Shown one piece after another: positions 33,619-42,316 of a stretch of 64,000 bases of DNA. The notes under the pieces were generated by a model. That model made no database searches. It was not told the origin of the DNA and saw nothing but the letters and a program-made list of their open reading frames with translations. The DNA is from Sinorhizobium sp. B11 (lineage in GTDB: Bacteria > Pseudomonadota > Alphaproteobacteria > Rhizobiales > Rhizobiaceae), in assembly GCA_039725955.1 (NCBI GenBank), contig CP091034.1, forward strand, positions 1,736,001-1,800,000, written 5' to 3'. The position numbers and the translations under genes are program-made. Position 1 is the first letter of the stretch; every line of letters begins with the position of its first letter.

Positions 33619-34693
33619 GCTTGAAAAGCGCCCGCAGGTCTCGAAGCTCTACGCCTTCGTTTCTCCGCTTCTCGCTCTCGTCCTGACGCTTATATTTGGC
33701 GCGATCATGTTCGCTATGCTCGGCAAGGATCCGGTCGAGGCACTCGATGCCTTCTTCCTCGAGCCACTTTTGGAAGTCTGGTCGTTGCACGAATTGGCGG
33801 TCAAGGCAGCACCGCTGATCCTGATCGCCGTCGGTCTTGCCGTCTGTTATCGCTCCAACAACTGGAATATCGGCGCCGAAGGCCAGTTCACCATCGGCGC
33901 GATCACCGGCTCCTATGTCCCGATCATCTTCTACGACTGGCATTCACCGCTTGTACTGCCGCTGATGCTGGTTCTGGGAGCGCTCGGCGGCGCGCTGTTC
34001 GCAGCCGTTCCGGCATTATTGAAAGCGCATTTCAACACCAACGAGATCCTGACGTCGCTGATGCTGGTCTATATCGCCCAGCTCTTTCTCGATTGGCTGA
34101 TCCGCGGCGCATGGCGCGATCCGAAGGGTTTCAACTTCCCGGTCTCGCGCGACTTTGCGCCGGAGGCGATCGTGCCGGCAATATGGGAGGAGTCCGGCCG
34201 CGCCCACTGGGCCTTCATTTTCGCGATCGTCGCGGCTGTTCTCGTCTGGTTCATGATGCGCTTCACTCTGAAGGGCTTCGAAGTCGTCGTGCTCGGCCAG
34301 TCGGAACGGGCAGGGCGCTTCGCAGGCTTTTCCTCGAAGAAGATGATCTGGTTCAGCTTCCTCTTTTCCGGCGCGCTCGCAGGCCTAGCCGGGATCTGCG
34401 AGGTCTCGGGCTCGATCGGCCACCTGCAGCCGGCGATTTCGCCCGGTTACGGCTTCACCGCCATCATCGTCGCCTTCCTCGGTCGCCTCAATCCGCTCGG
34501 CGTCATTGCTTCCGGTCTTGTGCTGGCGCTGACCTATCTGGGCGGTGAGGCGGCGCAGCTTTCGATCGGTGTTTCGGACAAGGTCACCCGCGTCTTCCAG
34601 GGGCTTATCCTTTTCTTCGTGCTCTCCTGCGACACGCTGATCTATTATAAAATCCGCATCGTCTGGTCGCGGGTGAGAGGCAACGCGGCATGA
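33608..34693 (+). CDS. BMP-type ABC transporter permease 1
   Basis: A 361-residue permease of the BPD_transp_2 family (YufP/NupB type) with about nine to ten helices. The start at 33608 (MRIELEKRPQVSKLY) is favoured; an upstream ATG at 33578 would give extra basic residues that are really the end of the ATPase gene in another frame. Conserved family segments include GLAVCYRSNNWNIGAEGQFTIGAI and TAIIVAFLGRLNPLGVI. It overlaps the next permease gene by 4 bases. Confidence 0.9.
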   Translation: MRIELEKRPQVSKLYAFVSPLLALVLTLIFGAIMFAMLGKDPVEALDAFFLEPLLEVWSLHELAVKAAPLILIAVGLAVCYRSNNWNIGAEGQFTIGAITGSYVPIIFYDWHSPLVLPLMLVLGALGGALFAAVPALLKAHFNTNEILTSLMLVYIAQLFLDWLIRGAWRDPKGFNFPVSRDFAPEAIVPAIWEESGRAHWAFIFAIVAAVLVWFMMRFTLKGFEVVVLGQSERAGRFAGFSSKKMIWFSFLFSGALAGLAGICEVSGSIGHLQPAISPGYGFTAIIVAFLGRLNPLGVIASGLVLALTYLGGEAAQLSIGVSDKVTRVFQGLILFFVLSCDTLIYYKIRIVWSRVRGNAA

Positions 34694-35610
34694 GCATCTT
34701 CGAAGCCATTCTCCTGACGGTTATCACCGCCTCCACGCCGCTCGTCATCGCAGCCCTCGGTGAGCTCGTGACGGAGCGCTCCGGCGTCCTCAATCTCGGC
34801 GTCGAGGGCATGATGATCATGGGTGCTGTCGCCGCCTTTGCCGGCGCGCAGATCTCCGGTTCGCCCTATGTCGGCATCATCTGCGGCATTGCCGCCGGCG
34901 CGCTTTTCTCGCTGCTCTTCGCCTTCCTGACGCTGACACTGGTGGCAAACCAGGTGGCGACCGGCCTGGCGCTGACCCTTCTCGGCCTTGGCGTCTCCGG
35001 CCAACTCGGCGAGCCCTATGTCAGCGTCCCCGGCATTCAGCTGAAAGAGATCGTCGTCCCGCTTCTGTCCGATATTCCCGTTATCGGCCCGGTTCTCTTC
35101 AAGCAGGATCTGATCTTCTACCTGTCGATTGCCTTGCTCTTCGGCGTGAGCTGGTTCCTGTTCAGAAGCCGCCCCGGCCTGAAACTCAGGGCGATCGGCG
35201 ACAGCCACGGTTCTGCCCATGCGCTCGGCATTCATGTCATCCGCACGCGCTATCTGGCTGTCATGTTCGGCGGTGCCTGCGCGGGTCTTGCCGGCGCGCA
35301 GCTTTCGCTCGTCTATACGCCGCAATGGGTGGAGAACATGTCCGCCGGCCGCGGCTGGATCACGCTGGCGCTGGTGGTCTTTGCTTCCTGGCGCCCGTGG
35401 CGGGTCTTTGCCGGCGGTTATCTCTTCGGAGCGGTCACGATCCTGCAGCTTCATGCGCAGGCCTTCGGTCTCGGCATCCCATCGCAGTTCCTCTCGATGC
35501 TGCCCTATGCCGCGACTATTGTGGTTCTCATCATCATTTCTCATAATCGACGCACGACGTTGATCAACACGCCCGCGTCGCTTGGAAAAGCCTTCGTACC
35601 GGAGCGATAA
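34690..35610 (+). CDS. BMP-type ABC transporter permease 2
   Basis: A 306-residue permease of the same family (YufQ/NupC type), with the hallmark ELVTERSGVLNLGVEGMMIMGAVAA near the N-terminus. It forms the membrane channel with permease 1. The start ATG overlaps the preceding stop (ATGA). The binding-protein gene follows after 52 bases. Confidence 0.9.
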   Translation: MSIFEAILLTVITASTPLVIAALGELVTERSGVLNLGVEGMMIMGAVAAFAGAQISGSPYVGIICGIAAGALFSLLFAFLTLTLVANQVATGLALTLLGLGVSGQLGEPYVSVPGIQLKEIVVPLLSDIPVIGPVLFKQDLIFYLSIALLFGVSWFLFRSRPGLKLRAIGDSHGSAHALGIHVIRTRYLAVMFGGACAGLAGAQLSLVYTPQWVENMSAGRGWITLALVVFASWRPWRVFAGGYLFGAVTILQLHAQAFGLGIPSQFLSMLPYAATIVVLIIISHNRRTTLINTPASLGKAFVPER

Positions 35611-35662
35611 AACAAGAACACGGACGGGTTTCCGGAATAACTTCAAACCAACAGGGGTCATC

Positions 35663-36739
35663 ATGAAGAAGTTCGCACTCACACTTGCCGCATCGGCCGC
35701 AGCCGTGATCGGCATATCCTCGGCCGCCGCGGCGGCGGACAAGACGAAGGTCTGCTTCGTCTATGTCGGCGCACACAATGACGGCGGTTATTCGCAGGCG
35801 CACGATGTCGGCCGCCAGCAGATCCAGGCCGAATTCGGTGACAAGATCGAAACGCCCTACCTCGAAAACGTTCCGGAAGGCCCGGATGCCGAACGCGCCA
35901 TCGAGCGCCTCGCACGTTCCGGCTGCCAGCTGATCTTCACGACGTCTTTCGGTTTCATGGACGCGACGGTCAAGGTTGCCGCCAAGTTCCCGAAGGTCAA
36001 GTTCGAGCACGGCACCGGCTACAAGGCCGGCCCGAACCTCGCGACCTACAATTCGCGCTTCTATGAAGGCCGCTACATCCTCGGCCAGATCGCCGCCAAG
36101 ACCTCGAAGAATCATGGCGCTGCCTACATCGCCTCCTTCCCGATCCCGGAAGTGGTCATGGGCATCAACTCCTTCGAGCAGGGCGCAAAGTCGATCGACC
36201 CGAGCTTCAAGCTCAAGGTCATCTGGGTCAACACCTGGTTCGACCCGGGCAAGGAAGCAGACGCTGCCAAGGCCATGATCGACCAGGGCGTCGACGTGCT
36301 GACCCAGCACACCGACACGACGGCGCCGATGCAGGTTGCCGAAGAGCGCGGCATCCACGCTTTCGGCCAGGCATCGGACATGATCGCAGCCGGCCCGAAG
36401 GCTCAGCTGACGGCGATCGTCGATACCTGGGGCAACTATTACTCCAAGCGCGTTCATGCCCTTCTCGACGGCACCTGGAAGTCCGAGCAGAGCTGGGACG
36501 GTCTGAAGGATGGCATCCTCAAGATGGCGCCTTACACCAACATGCCTGACGACGTGAAGAAGATGGCTGAGGAAACCGAAGCCAAGATCAAGTCCGGCGA
36601 ACTGCATCCTTTCACCGGTCCGATCAACAAGCAGGACGGCACACCCTGGCTGAAAGCCGGCGAGAAGGCTGACGACGGCACGCTGCTCGGCATGAACTTC
36701 TACGTCGAAGGCGTGGATGACAAGCTGCCGGCACAATAA
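35663..36739 (+). CDS. BMP/PnrA-family periplasmic substrate-binding protein
   Basis: A 358-residue solute-binding protein of the basic membrane protein family, which binds purine nucleosides or related compounds in characterised members. A signal peptide is seen (MKKFALTLAASAAAVIGIS..., cleavage after about residue 28), then KTKVCFVYVGAHNDGGYSQAHDVGRQ. The start at 35663 follows AGGGG. It is the last gene of the operon, with a strong terminator after it. Conserved aromatic and acidic residues fit nucleoside binding, but the exact ligand is unknown. Confidence 0.9.
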   Translation: MKKFALTLAASAAAVIGISSAAAAADKTKVCFVYVGAHNDGGYSQAHDVGRQQIQAEFGDKIETPYLENVPEGPDAERAIERLARSGCQLIFTTSFGFMDATVKVAAKFPKVKFEHGTGYKAGPNLATYNSRFYEGRYILGQIAAKTSKNHGAAYIASFPIPEVVMGINSFEQGAKSIDPSFKLKVIWVNTWFDPGKEADAAKAMIDQGVDVLTQHTDTTAPMQVAEERGIHAFGQASDMIAAGPKAQLTAIVDTWGNYYSKRVHALLDGTWKSEQSWDGLKDGILKMAPYTNMPDDVKKMAEETEAKIKSGELHPFTGPINKQDGTPWLKAGEKADDGTLLGMNFYVEGVDDKLPAQ

Positions 36740-36767
36740 GCAGATTTTGTAACTCGCAGTTGCGAAA

Positions 36768-36794
36768 AGGCGCTCTGAAAAGAGCGCCTTTTTT
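36768..36794 (+). terminator. Rho-independent terminator of the BMP operon
   Basis: AGGCGCTC (36768-36775) pairs perfectly with GAGCGCCT (36782-36789) around TGAAAA and is followed by five T residues. It lies 29 bases after the binding-protein stop. Confidence 0.9.
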
Positions 36795-36810
36795 GCTGCA
36801 GTGCATACCA

Positions 36811-36822
36811 AAATGCGCATTT
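36811..36822. promoter_or_regulatory. Palindrome upstream of the galactofuranose-type importer
   Basis: AAATGCGCATTT is a perfect 12-base palindrome 66 bases before the binding-protein start, in the short promoter region after the BMP terminator. It is a candidate operator for the GntR regulator encoded at the end of this operon. Confidence 0.4.
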
Positions 36823-36887
36823 ACAAAAGTATTACTATATGATTTTTTGACCCTGCGCCGCGAGACGCGGCATTGGGAGAGGAAATC

Positions 36888-37850
36888 ATGAAATTGAAGA
36901 CTGCACTTTTGAGTGCCACGATTCTGGCTGCCTGCATGTTCGGTTCGGCTTCGGCCGCCGGCTTGACTGTTGGCTTCTCGCAGATCGGTTCGGAATCGGG
37001 CTGGCGCGCGGCTGAAACGACAGTGACCAAGGAACAGGCCAAGAAGCGCGGCATCGATCTGAAGTTTGCCGATGCGCAGCAGAAGCAGGAAAACCAGATC
37101 AAGGCTCTGCGCTCCTTCATTGCTCAGGGCGTCGATGCCATTCTCATTGCTCCCGTTGTCGAAACCGGCTGGGACGACGTTCTGAAGGAAGCCAAGGAAG
37201 CCAAGATTCCGGTCATCCTTCTCGACCGTACGATCAAGGCTCCTGACGATCTCTACCTGACGGCGGTTACCTCCGACCTGGTCCACGAAGGCAAGGTCGC
37301 AGGCGACTTCCTGGTAAAGACCGTCGGCGACAAGAAGTGCAACGTCGTCGAGCTGCAGGGCACCACCGGTTCGTCGCCGGCCATCGCTCGCAAGAAGGGC
37401 TTCGAAGAGGCTCTTGCCGGCCACGACAACCTGAAGATCGTTCGCAGCCAGACCGGCGACTTTACCCGCACCAAGGGCAAGGAAGTCATGGAAAGCTTCC
37501 TGAAGGCCGAGAACGGCGGCAAGGACATCTGCGCTCTCTATGCCCATAACGACGATATGGCGGTTGGCGCCATCCAGGCGATCAAGGAAGCTGGCCTGAA
37601 GCCGGGCAAGGATATCCTCGTCGTCTCCATCGACGCCGTGCCCGACATTTTCAAGGCCATGTCCGAAGGTGAGGCCAATGCCACGGTCGAGCTGACGCCG
37701 AACATGGCAGGCCCGGCCTTCGATGCGCTCGATGCATACCTGAAGGACAAGAAGGCTCCGGCGAAGTGGATCCAGACTGAATCCAAGCTCTATACGCCTG
37801 CTGACGACCCGATGAAGGTCTACGAAGAAAAGAAGGGCCAGGGCTACTGA
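36888..37850 (+). CDS. YtfQ-like sugar ABC transporter substrate-binding protein
   Basis: A 320-residue periplasmic binding protein of type 4, with a signal peptide (MKLKTALLSATILAACMFGSASA) and the segment LTVGFSQIGSESGWRAAETT, close in layout to E. coli YtfQ, which binds galactofuranose. The start at 36888 is chosen over 36873 because GAGAGGAAATC precedes it. Downstream genes encode the ATPase and two permeases of the same type. Galactofuranose is a component of fungal and some bacterial cell-wall polymers, so scavenging from soil is plausible. The sugar is inferred. Confidence 0.85.
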   Translation: MKLKTALLSATILAACMFGSASAAGLTVGFSQIGSESGWRAAETTVTKEQAKKRGIDLKFADAQQKQENQIKALRSFIAQGVDAILIAPVVETGWDDVLKEAKEAKIPVILLDRTIKAPDDLYLTAVTSDLVHEGKVAGDFLVKTVGDKKCNVVELQGTTGSSPAIARKKGFEEALAGHDNLKIVRSQTGDFTRTKGKEVMESFLKAENGGKDICALYAHNDDMAVGAIQAIKEAGLKPGKDILVVSIDAVPDIFKAMSEGEANATVELTPNMAGPAFDALDAYLKDKKAPAKWIQTESKLYTPADDPMKVYEEKKGQGY

Positions 37851-37863
37851 TTTGAACCTGCAA

Positions 37864-37929
37864 CCGCACCGGTCCATCATGGACCGGTGCGGAACTGCCG
37901 GTGCCGGGCCGGGCGTCATGCCCGGTTTT
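37864..37929 (+). promoter_or_regulatory. Tandem hairpins between the ytfQ-like and ytfR-like genes
   Basis: The first hairpin is CCGCACCGGTCCA (37864-37876) and TGGACCGGTGCGG (37880-37892), 13 perfect pairs with a 3-base loop. The second is CCGGGC (37909-37914) and GCCCGG (37920-37925), followed by four T residues. Such structures between binding-protein and membrane genes often raise the ratio of binding protein by protecting the upstream mRNA and partly ending transcription. Confidence 0.7.
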
Positions 37930-37970
37930 GGCGCAGGCGCAAGGCGCAATATCAGGAAACAGCAGCCCTC

Positions 37971-39494
37971 ATGGTTCACAATTTCGAGAATATTCTCGCA
38001 GCCTCGGCCATTTCGAAATTCTTCCCCGGCGCTGTCGCCCTGGACAAGGTGGATTTCACGCTGCGCCGTGGCGAGGTTCACGCCTTGCTCGGCGAAAACG
38101 GCGCCGGCAAGTCGACGCTCATCAAATGCATTACCGGCGCCTATCGCCGCGATGGTGGAAGCCTGACACTGGAAGGTCACGAGATTGATCCGGCCGATAC
38201 GCTGGCCGCCCAGAAGCTCGGCATCGGCACCGTCTACCAAGAGGTCAACCTCCTCTCCAATCTCAGCGTCGCGGAGAATCTGTTCCTCGGCCGCCAGCCG
38301 AAGCGTTTCGGCATGATCGATGCCCGCACCATGAACCGGAATGCCCGTGAGCTTCTGGCAGGCTACGGTCTCGATATCGACGTCACCGCGCAGCTCGACC
38401 GTTTCTCGGTCGCCGTCCAGCAGATCGTCGCGATCGCTCGCGCCGTCGATCTGTCGGGCAAGGTGCTCATTCTCGACGAGCCCACCGCCAGCCTCGATAC
38501 CCATGAAGTCGAGATGCTTTTCCGCATCATAAATGACTTGAAGAAGCGCGGATTGGGTATTGTCTTCATTACTCATTTCCTCGAACAGGTCTATGCCGTC
38601 AGTGACCGCATCACCGTGCTGCGCAACGGCCGGCTTGTGGGGACGCACGCGGCAGCCGAACTGTCGCGGCAGAACCTGATCGCCATGATGCTCGGGCGCG
38701 AACTCGCGCAGACGGAACATGCCGCCAAGGAACGCATGATTGCCGCCGGCGAGGTCAAATATGCTTTCGAGGGCTTTGGAAAACGCGGCAAGGTGAAACC
38801 CTTCGATCTCGAGGTCCGCGTCGGCGAAGTTGTCGGCATTGCCGGACTTCTCGGCTCCGGTCGCACGGAAACGGCAGAACTCATGTTCGGCATCGAAAGC
38901 GCCGACAGCGGCGTCGCCAGGATCGATGGCACGCCGGTGACGCTGTCGAGCCCACGTGCCGCAATCGCCAGGGGCTTCGGCTTCTGCCCGGAAGATCGCA
39001 AGACGGATGGCATCATCGGCGACCTGTCGATCCGCGAGAACATAGCGCTTGCCCTGCAGGCGCGCCGCGGCTGGGCGCGGCCGCTTTCGCGCGCCGAACA
39101 GAATGCGATCGCCGACGAATATATCAAGGCGCTCGATATCCGCACGACCGACCGTGAAAAGCCTATTCGGCTTCTGTCGGGCGGTAATCAGCAGAAGGCG
39201 ATCCTTGCTCGCTGGCTCGCCACCAATCCCGATTTCCTGATCCTGGACGAACCGACCCGCGGCATCGATGTCGGTGCCCATGCCGAGATCATCAAGCTGA
39301 TCGAGCAACTGTGCGCCAGGGGCATGTCGCTGATCGTCATTTCTTCGGAACTGGAGGAGCTGGTTGCCTACAGTTCCCGCGTCATCGTGCTGCGCGATCG
39401 CGAACATATCGCTGAACTGACCGGTGAGCGCATAACCGCCGCCGGCATCGTCGACGCCATTGCTGCGGGCGACAAACGAACGGAGGATGCATGA
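37971..39494 (+). CDS. YtfR-like sugar ABC transporter ATPase (two ABC domains)
   Basis: A 507-residue double ABC ATPase of the RbsA/MglA/YtfR type. The first domain has Walker A GENGAGKST, the segment RFSVAVQQIVAIARAVDL in the signature position and Walker B LILDEPTASLD. The second domain has a degenerate Walker A (GLLGSGRTE), signature LSGGNQQKA and Walker B LILDEPTRGIDVGAH. The start at 37971 (MVHNFENILAASA) is favoured over 37887. It overlaps the first permease gene by four bases. Confidence 0.88.
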   Translation: MVHNFENILAASAISKFFPGAVALDKVDFTLRRGEVHALLGENGAGKSTLIKCITGAYRRDGGSLTLEGHEIDPADTLAAQKLGIGTVYQEVNLLSNLSVAENLFLGRQPKRFGMIDARTMNRNARELLAGYGLDIDVTAQLDRFSVAVQQIVAIARAVDLSGKVLILDEPTASLDTHEVEMLFRIINDLKKRGLGIVFITHFLEQVYAVSDRITVLRNGRLVGTHAAAELSRQNLIAMMLGRELAQTEHAAKERMIAAGEVKYAFEGFGKRGKVKPFDLEVRVGEVVGIAGLLGSGRTETAELMFGIESADSGVARIDGTPVTLSSPRAAIARGFGFCPEDRKTDGIIGDLSIRENIALALQARRGWARPLSRAEQNAIADEYIKALDIRTTDREKPIRLLSGGNQQKAILARWLATNPDFLILDEPTRGIDVGAHAEIIKLIEQLCARGMSLIVISSELEELVAYSSRVIVLRDREHIAELTGERITAAGIVDAIAAGDKRTEDA

Positions 39495-40501
39495 CTGCCT
39501 CGCTGAAGGCGCTGGGCTTTCGTCTTGCGCCGCAATTGATTGCGCTTTTGGTTGTTCTTCTTTTGAATTTCAGCTTCTTCCCGCAATTTCTTGATGTAAT
39601 TGTTCAAAATGGCCGGCTCTACGGAAGCGTTATCGATGTGCTCAATCGCGGCGCGCCGGTTGCGCTGCTGGCGATCGGCATGACACTTGTGATCGCCACC
39701 AAGGGCATCGACCTTTCAGTCGGCGCGGTCATCGCGATTTGTGGCGCCGTTGCAGCCTCGTCGATCGTCGAAGGCAATTCGCTTGCCTATACGCTGGCAC
39801 TCACTGTTGTCGTCGGCCTGCTCTGCGGCTTCTGGAATGGCTTCCTCGTCGCCGTCCTCAACATACAGCCGATCATCGCCACGCTCGTTCTGATGGTCGC
39901 CGGCCGCGGGATCGCCCAGCTCATCACCGAAGGCGCCATCATGACGTTCAACGATGACGGGCTGATCTTTCTCGGCAGCGGCTCCTTCGCCTTCCTGCCT
40001 ATGCCCGTTGTCATCTGGCTGATCGTCGCCCTGATGGTCATCCTGCTGGTCCGCCGCACCGCCCTCGGCATGCTGATCGAGGCTGTCGGCATCAATAGGC
40101 GCGCGAGCACGCTGTCAGGCGTACAGACGCCGGTGCTGTTGATGGCGGTCTATATGCTGAGCGGCCTCTGTGCTTCCATCGCGGGCGTCATCGTCGCCGC
40201 CGACATCAAGGGTGCGGACGCCAACAATGCCGGCCTCTGGCTCGAGCTCGATGCCATCCTCGCCGTGGTCGTAGGCGGCAACTCGCTGCTCGGTGGCCGC
40301 TTCAGCATCATCGGCTCGCTGGTTGGCGCTATGATCATCCAGGCAGTCAACACCGGTATTCTGCTTTCCGGCTTTCCGCCGGAGTTCAATCTCATCATCA
40401 AGGCGATCATCATCATCGTCATTCTGGTCATCCAGTCGCCGGCCATGCAATCGCTGACCAGCTTCCTGAGCCGCCGGACGGACGCAAAGGGGCGCAAATG
40501 A
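39491..40501 (+). CDS. YtfT-like sugar ABC transporter permease
   Basis: A 336-residue inner-membrane permease of the BPD_transp_2 family with about nine helices. Family segments include ATKGIDLSVGAVIAICGAVAA and LDAILAVVVGGNSLLGGRFSIIGSLVGA. In the E. coli system YtfT and YjfF form the channel. The gene overlaps its neighbours by four bases on each side (ATGA). Confidence 0.9.
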   Translation: MTASLKALGFRLAPQLIALLVVLLLNFSFFPQFLDVIVQNGRLYGSVIDVLNRGAPVALLAIGMTLVIATKGIDLSVGAVIAICGAVAASSIVEGNSLAYTLALTVVVGLLCGFWNGFLVAVLNIQPIIATLVLMVAGRGIAQLITEGAIMTFNDDGLIFLGSGSFAFLPMPVVIWLIVALMVILLVRRTALGMLIEAVGINRRASTLSGVQTPVLLMAVYMLSGLCASIAGVIVAADIKGADANNAGLWLELDAILAVVVGGNSLLGGRFSIIGSLVGAMIIQAVNTGILLSGFPPEFNLIIKAIIIIVILVIQSPAMQSLTSFLSRRTDAKGRK

Positions 40502-41466
40502 ATTCCAAATACTTGCCGCTCTTTGCGACGATCGTCATCTTCGTGCTCGCCTACGCAGTTTGCACGCTGCAATATCCGAACATCCTGTCGACACGCGTCA
40601 TCGGCAATCTGCTGACGGATAACGCATTTCTCGGCATCGCCGCCGTCGGCATGACCTTCGTCATCATCTCCGGTGGCATCGATCTGTCGATTGGATCCGT
40701 TATCGCCTTCACCGGTGTTTTTCTCGCAGTGATCCTGCAGAATACCAGCATTCATCCGCTGGCCGCCTTTGCGATCGTTCTCATCATCACCACCGCCTTC
40801 GGTGCCGTGATGGGTATGATCATCCATTTCCTGCAGATGCCGCCGTTCATCGTGACACTTGCCGGCATGTTCCTCGCTCGCGGCATGGCCTATGTCCTGT
40901 CGATCGACAGCATTCCGATCAATCACGAATATTATTCGACGCTGACCAGCCTCTATTATCGTTTGCCGGGTGGCGGACGTCTGACGCTGATCGGCGCCAT
41001 CATGCTGATCGTGTTCGCAGCCGGCATATTCATCGCGCACCGCACCCGCTTCGGGACCAATGTCTATGCGCTGGGCGGCGGCGTGCAGACGGCACAGTTG
41101 ATGGGCGTTCCAGTGGCGCGCACGACGATCCAGATCTACGCCTTGTCGGGTTTTCTGGCGGGCCTATCCGGAATCGTTTTTTCCCTATACACCTCTGCAG
41201 GATATTCTCTTGCGGCGGTGGGCGTCGAACTGGATGCCATCGCAGCAGTCGTCATCGGAGGGACGCTGCTGACAGGAGGAGCGGGATTCGTGGCAGGGAC
41301 CTTCATCGGTCTGCTGATCCAGGGGCTCATTCAGACTTACATCACTTTCGACGGCACGCTGTCGAGCTGGTGGACGAAAATCCTGATTGGCCTGCTGCTT
41401 TTTGCATTCATGGTGATGCAGAAGGCCATCCTTTTCCTTTCCAGTCTGAACAGGAGATATGGCTAG
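40498..41466 (+). CDS. YjfF-like sugar ABC transporter permease
   Basis: A 322-residue permease, partner of the one before it. It shows ISGGIDLSIGSVIAFTGVFLAV and LDAIAAVVIGGTLLTGGAGFVAGTFIG, the paired motifs of this permease class. It ends eight bases after the ATG at 41459 but 13 bases before the TTG at 41480, the two candidate starts of the following regulator. Confidence 0.9.
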   Translation: MNSKYLPLFATIVIFVLAYAVCTLQYPNILSTRVIGNLLTDNAFLGIAAVGMTFVIISGGIDLSIGSVIAFTGVFLAVILQNTSIHPLAAFAIVLIITTAFGAVMGMIIHFLQMPPFIVTLAGMFLARGMAYVLSIDSIPINHEYYSTLTSLYYRLPGGGRLTLIGAIMLIVFAAGIFIAHRTRFGTNVYALGGGVQTAQLMGVPVARTTIQIYALSGFLAGLSGIVFSLYTSAGYSLAAVGVELDAIAAVVIGGTLLTGGAGFVAGTFIGLLIQGLIQTYITFDGTLSSWWTKILIGLLLFAFMVMQKAILFLSSLNRRYG

Positions 41467-41479
41467 GAGGAGAGTCGTA

Positions 41480-42253
41480 TTGCGCAACAGATCGCTTGAA
41501 ACCCGTAAGGTAGGGCGAAGAACCCGAACAAGCCACGCGCATGTCGTCGATGAACTCGGCCGGGGAATCGTTGCCGGAACCTATCCCGTCGGCGCTATCC
41601 TGCCCGGAGACGGAGAACTGGCGCAGCGCTTCAAGGTTTCGCGTACGGTGCTGCGTGAAACGATGAAGACGCTCGCCGCCAAGGGCATGGTCGTTGCAAA
41701 GGCGCGCGTCGGTACGCGTGTTACGGAAAAGAACTTCTGGAACATGTTCGACACCGAAATCATATCCTGGCATTTCGCCAACGGTGTGAGTGAAGAATTC
41801 CTCCTGCAGCTTTACGATATCCGTCTCGCTTTCGAACCTTTCGCGGCCGGCCTCGTGGCCGAGCGTGCAAAACCGGACGAGATCGAATGGCTGCGCGGCC
41901 TGGCGCTCGACATGGCCGCAAGTGACCATACGGCCGACAGCCTGGCACTTGCCGATCTGCGCTTCCATCTTGCCGTTTCAGAGGCGTCCCATAATCCCTT
42001 CATGCGCACGCTTGGCGGGCTCATCGAGGCGGCACTCGTTGGCATGTTCCGCATGAGTACGCCGCCATCCGAGAACGGTTTCGCCAACATTGCTGAAACC
42101 CATATGCGCATCGTCGACGCGATTGCGGCAGGCGACGCCGCCGCGGCTCGCAAGGCGATGGAAATTGTCATCGTTGAGGGCAGGGACCACGTCCACGAAG
42201 CCTTCTCCGCGCTTTCCGAGCCCATCGTTTCCCTGCCGATTTCGTCTTTTTGA
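41480..42253 (+). CDS. GntR family transcriptional regulator (FadR/FCD subfamily)
   Basis: A regulator of about 257 residues with a winged helix (TSHAHVVDELGRGIVAGTYPVGAILPGDGELAQRFKVSRTVLRETMKTL) and an all-helical FCD domain with the metal-binding HLAVSEASHNPF pattern. Two starts are possible. ATG at 41459 overlaps the permease end and has GGAG only two bases before it. TTG at 41480 follows the very strong AGGAGGAGAG at 41465-41474 and is preferred. Position at the end of the importer operon suggests it controls uptake of the same sugar or a product of it. Confidence 0.85.
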   Translation: MRNRSLETRKVGRRTRTSHAHVVDELGRGIVAGTYPVGAILPGDGELAQRFKVSRTVLRETMKTLAAKGMVVAKARVGTRVTEKNFWNMFDTEIISWHFANGVSEEFLLQLYDIRLAFEPFAAGLVAERAKPDEIEWLRGLALDMAASDHTADSLALADLRFHLAVSEASHNPFMRTLGGLIEAALVGMFRMSTPPSENGFANIAETHMRIVDAIAAGDAAAARKAMEIVIVEGRDHVHEAFSALSEPIVSLPISSF

Positions 42254-42316
42254 AGCGTCGCCTTGCTGCTATGAGCGGCGGAAGAGCCGCCTCGCAATGG
42301 ATTCTCGGAGTCTGCC

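Noticed and set aside
36624..39407. Open frame of 927 codons on the minus strand
   Set aside because: It runs antisense through the BMP end, the ytfQ-like gene and the ytfR-like gene, crosses a terminator and lacks any recognisable domain. Long antisense frames are common in GC-rich rhizobial DNA.
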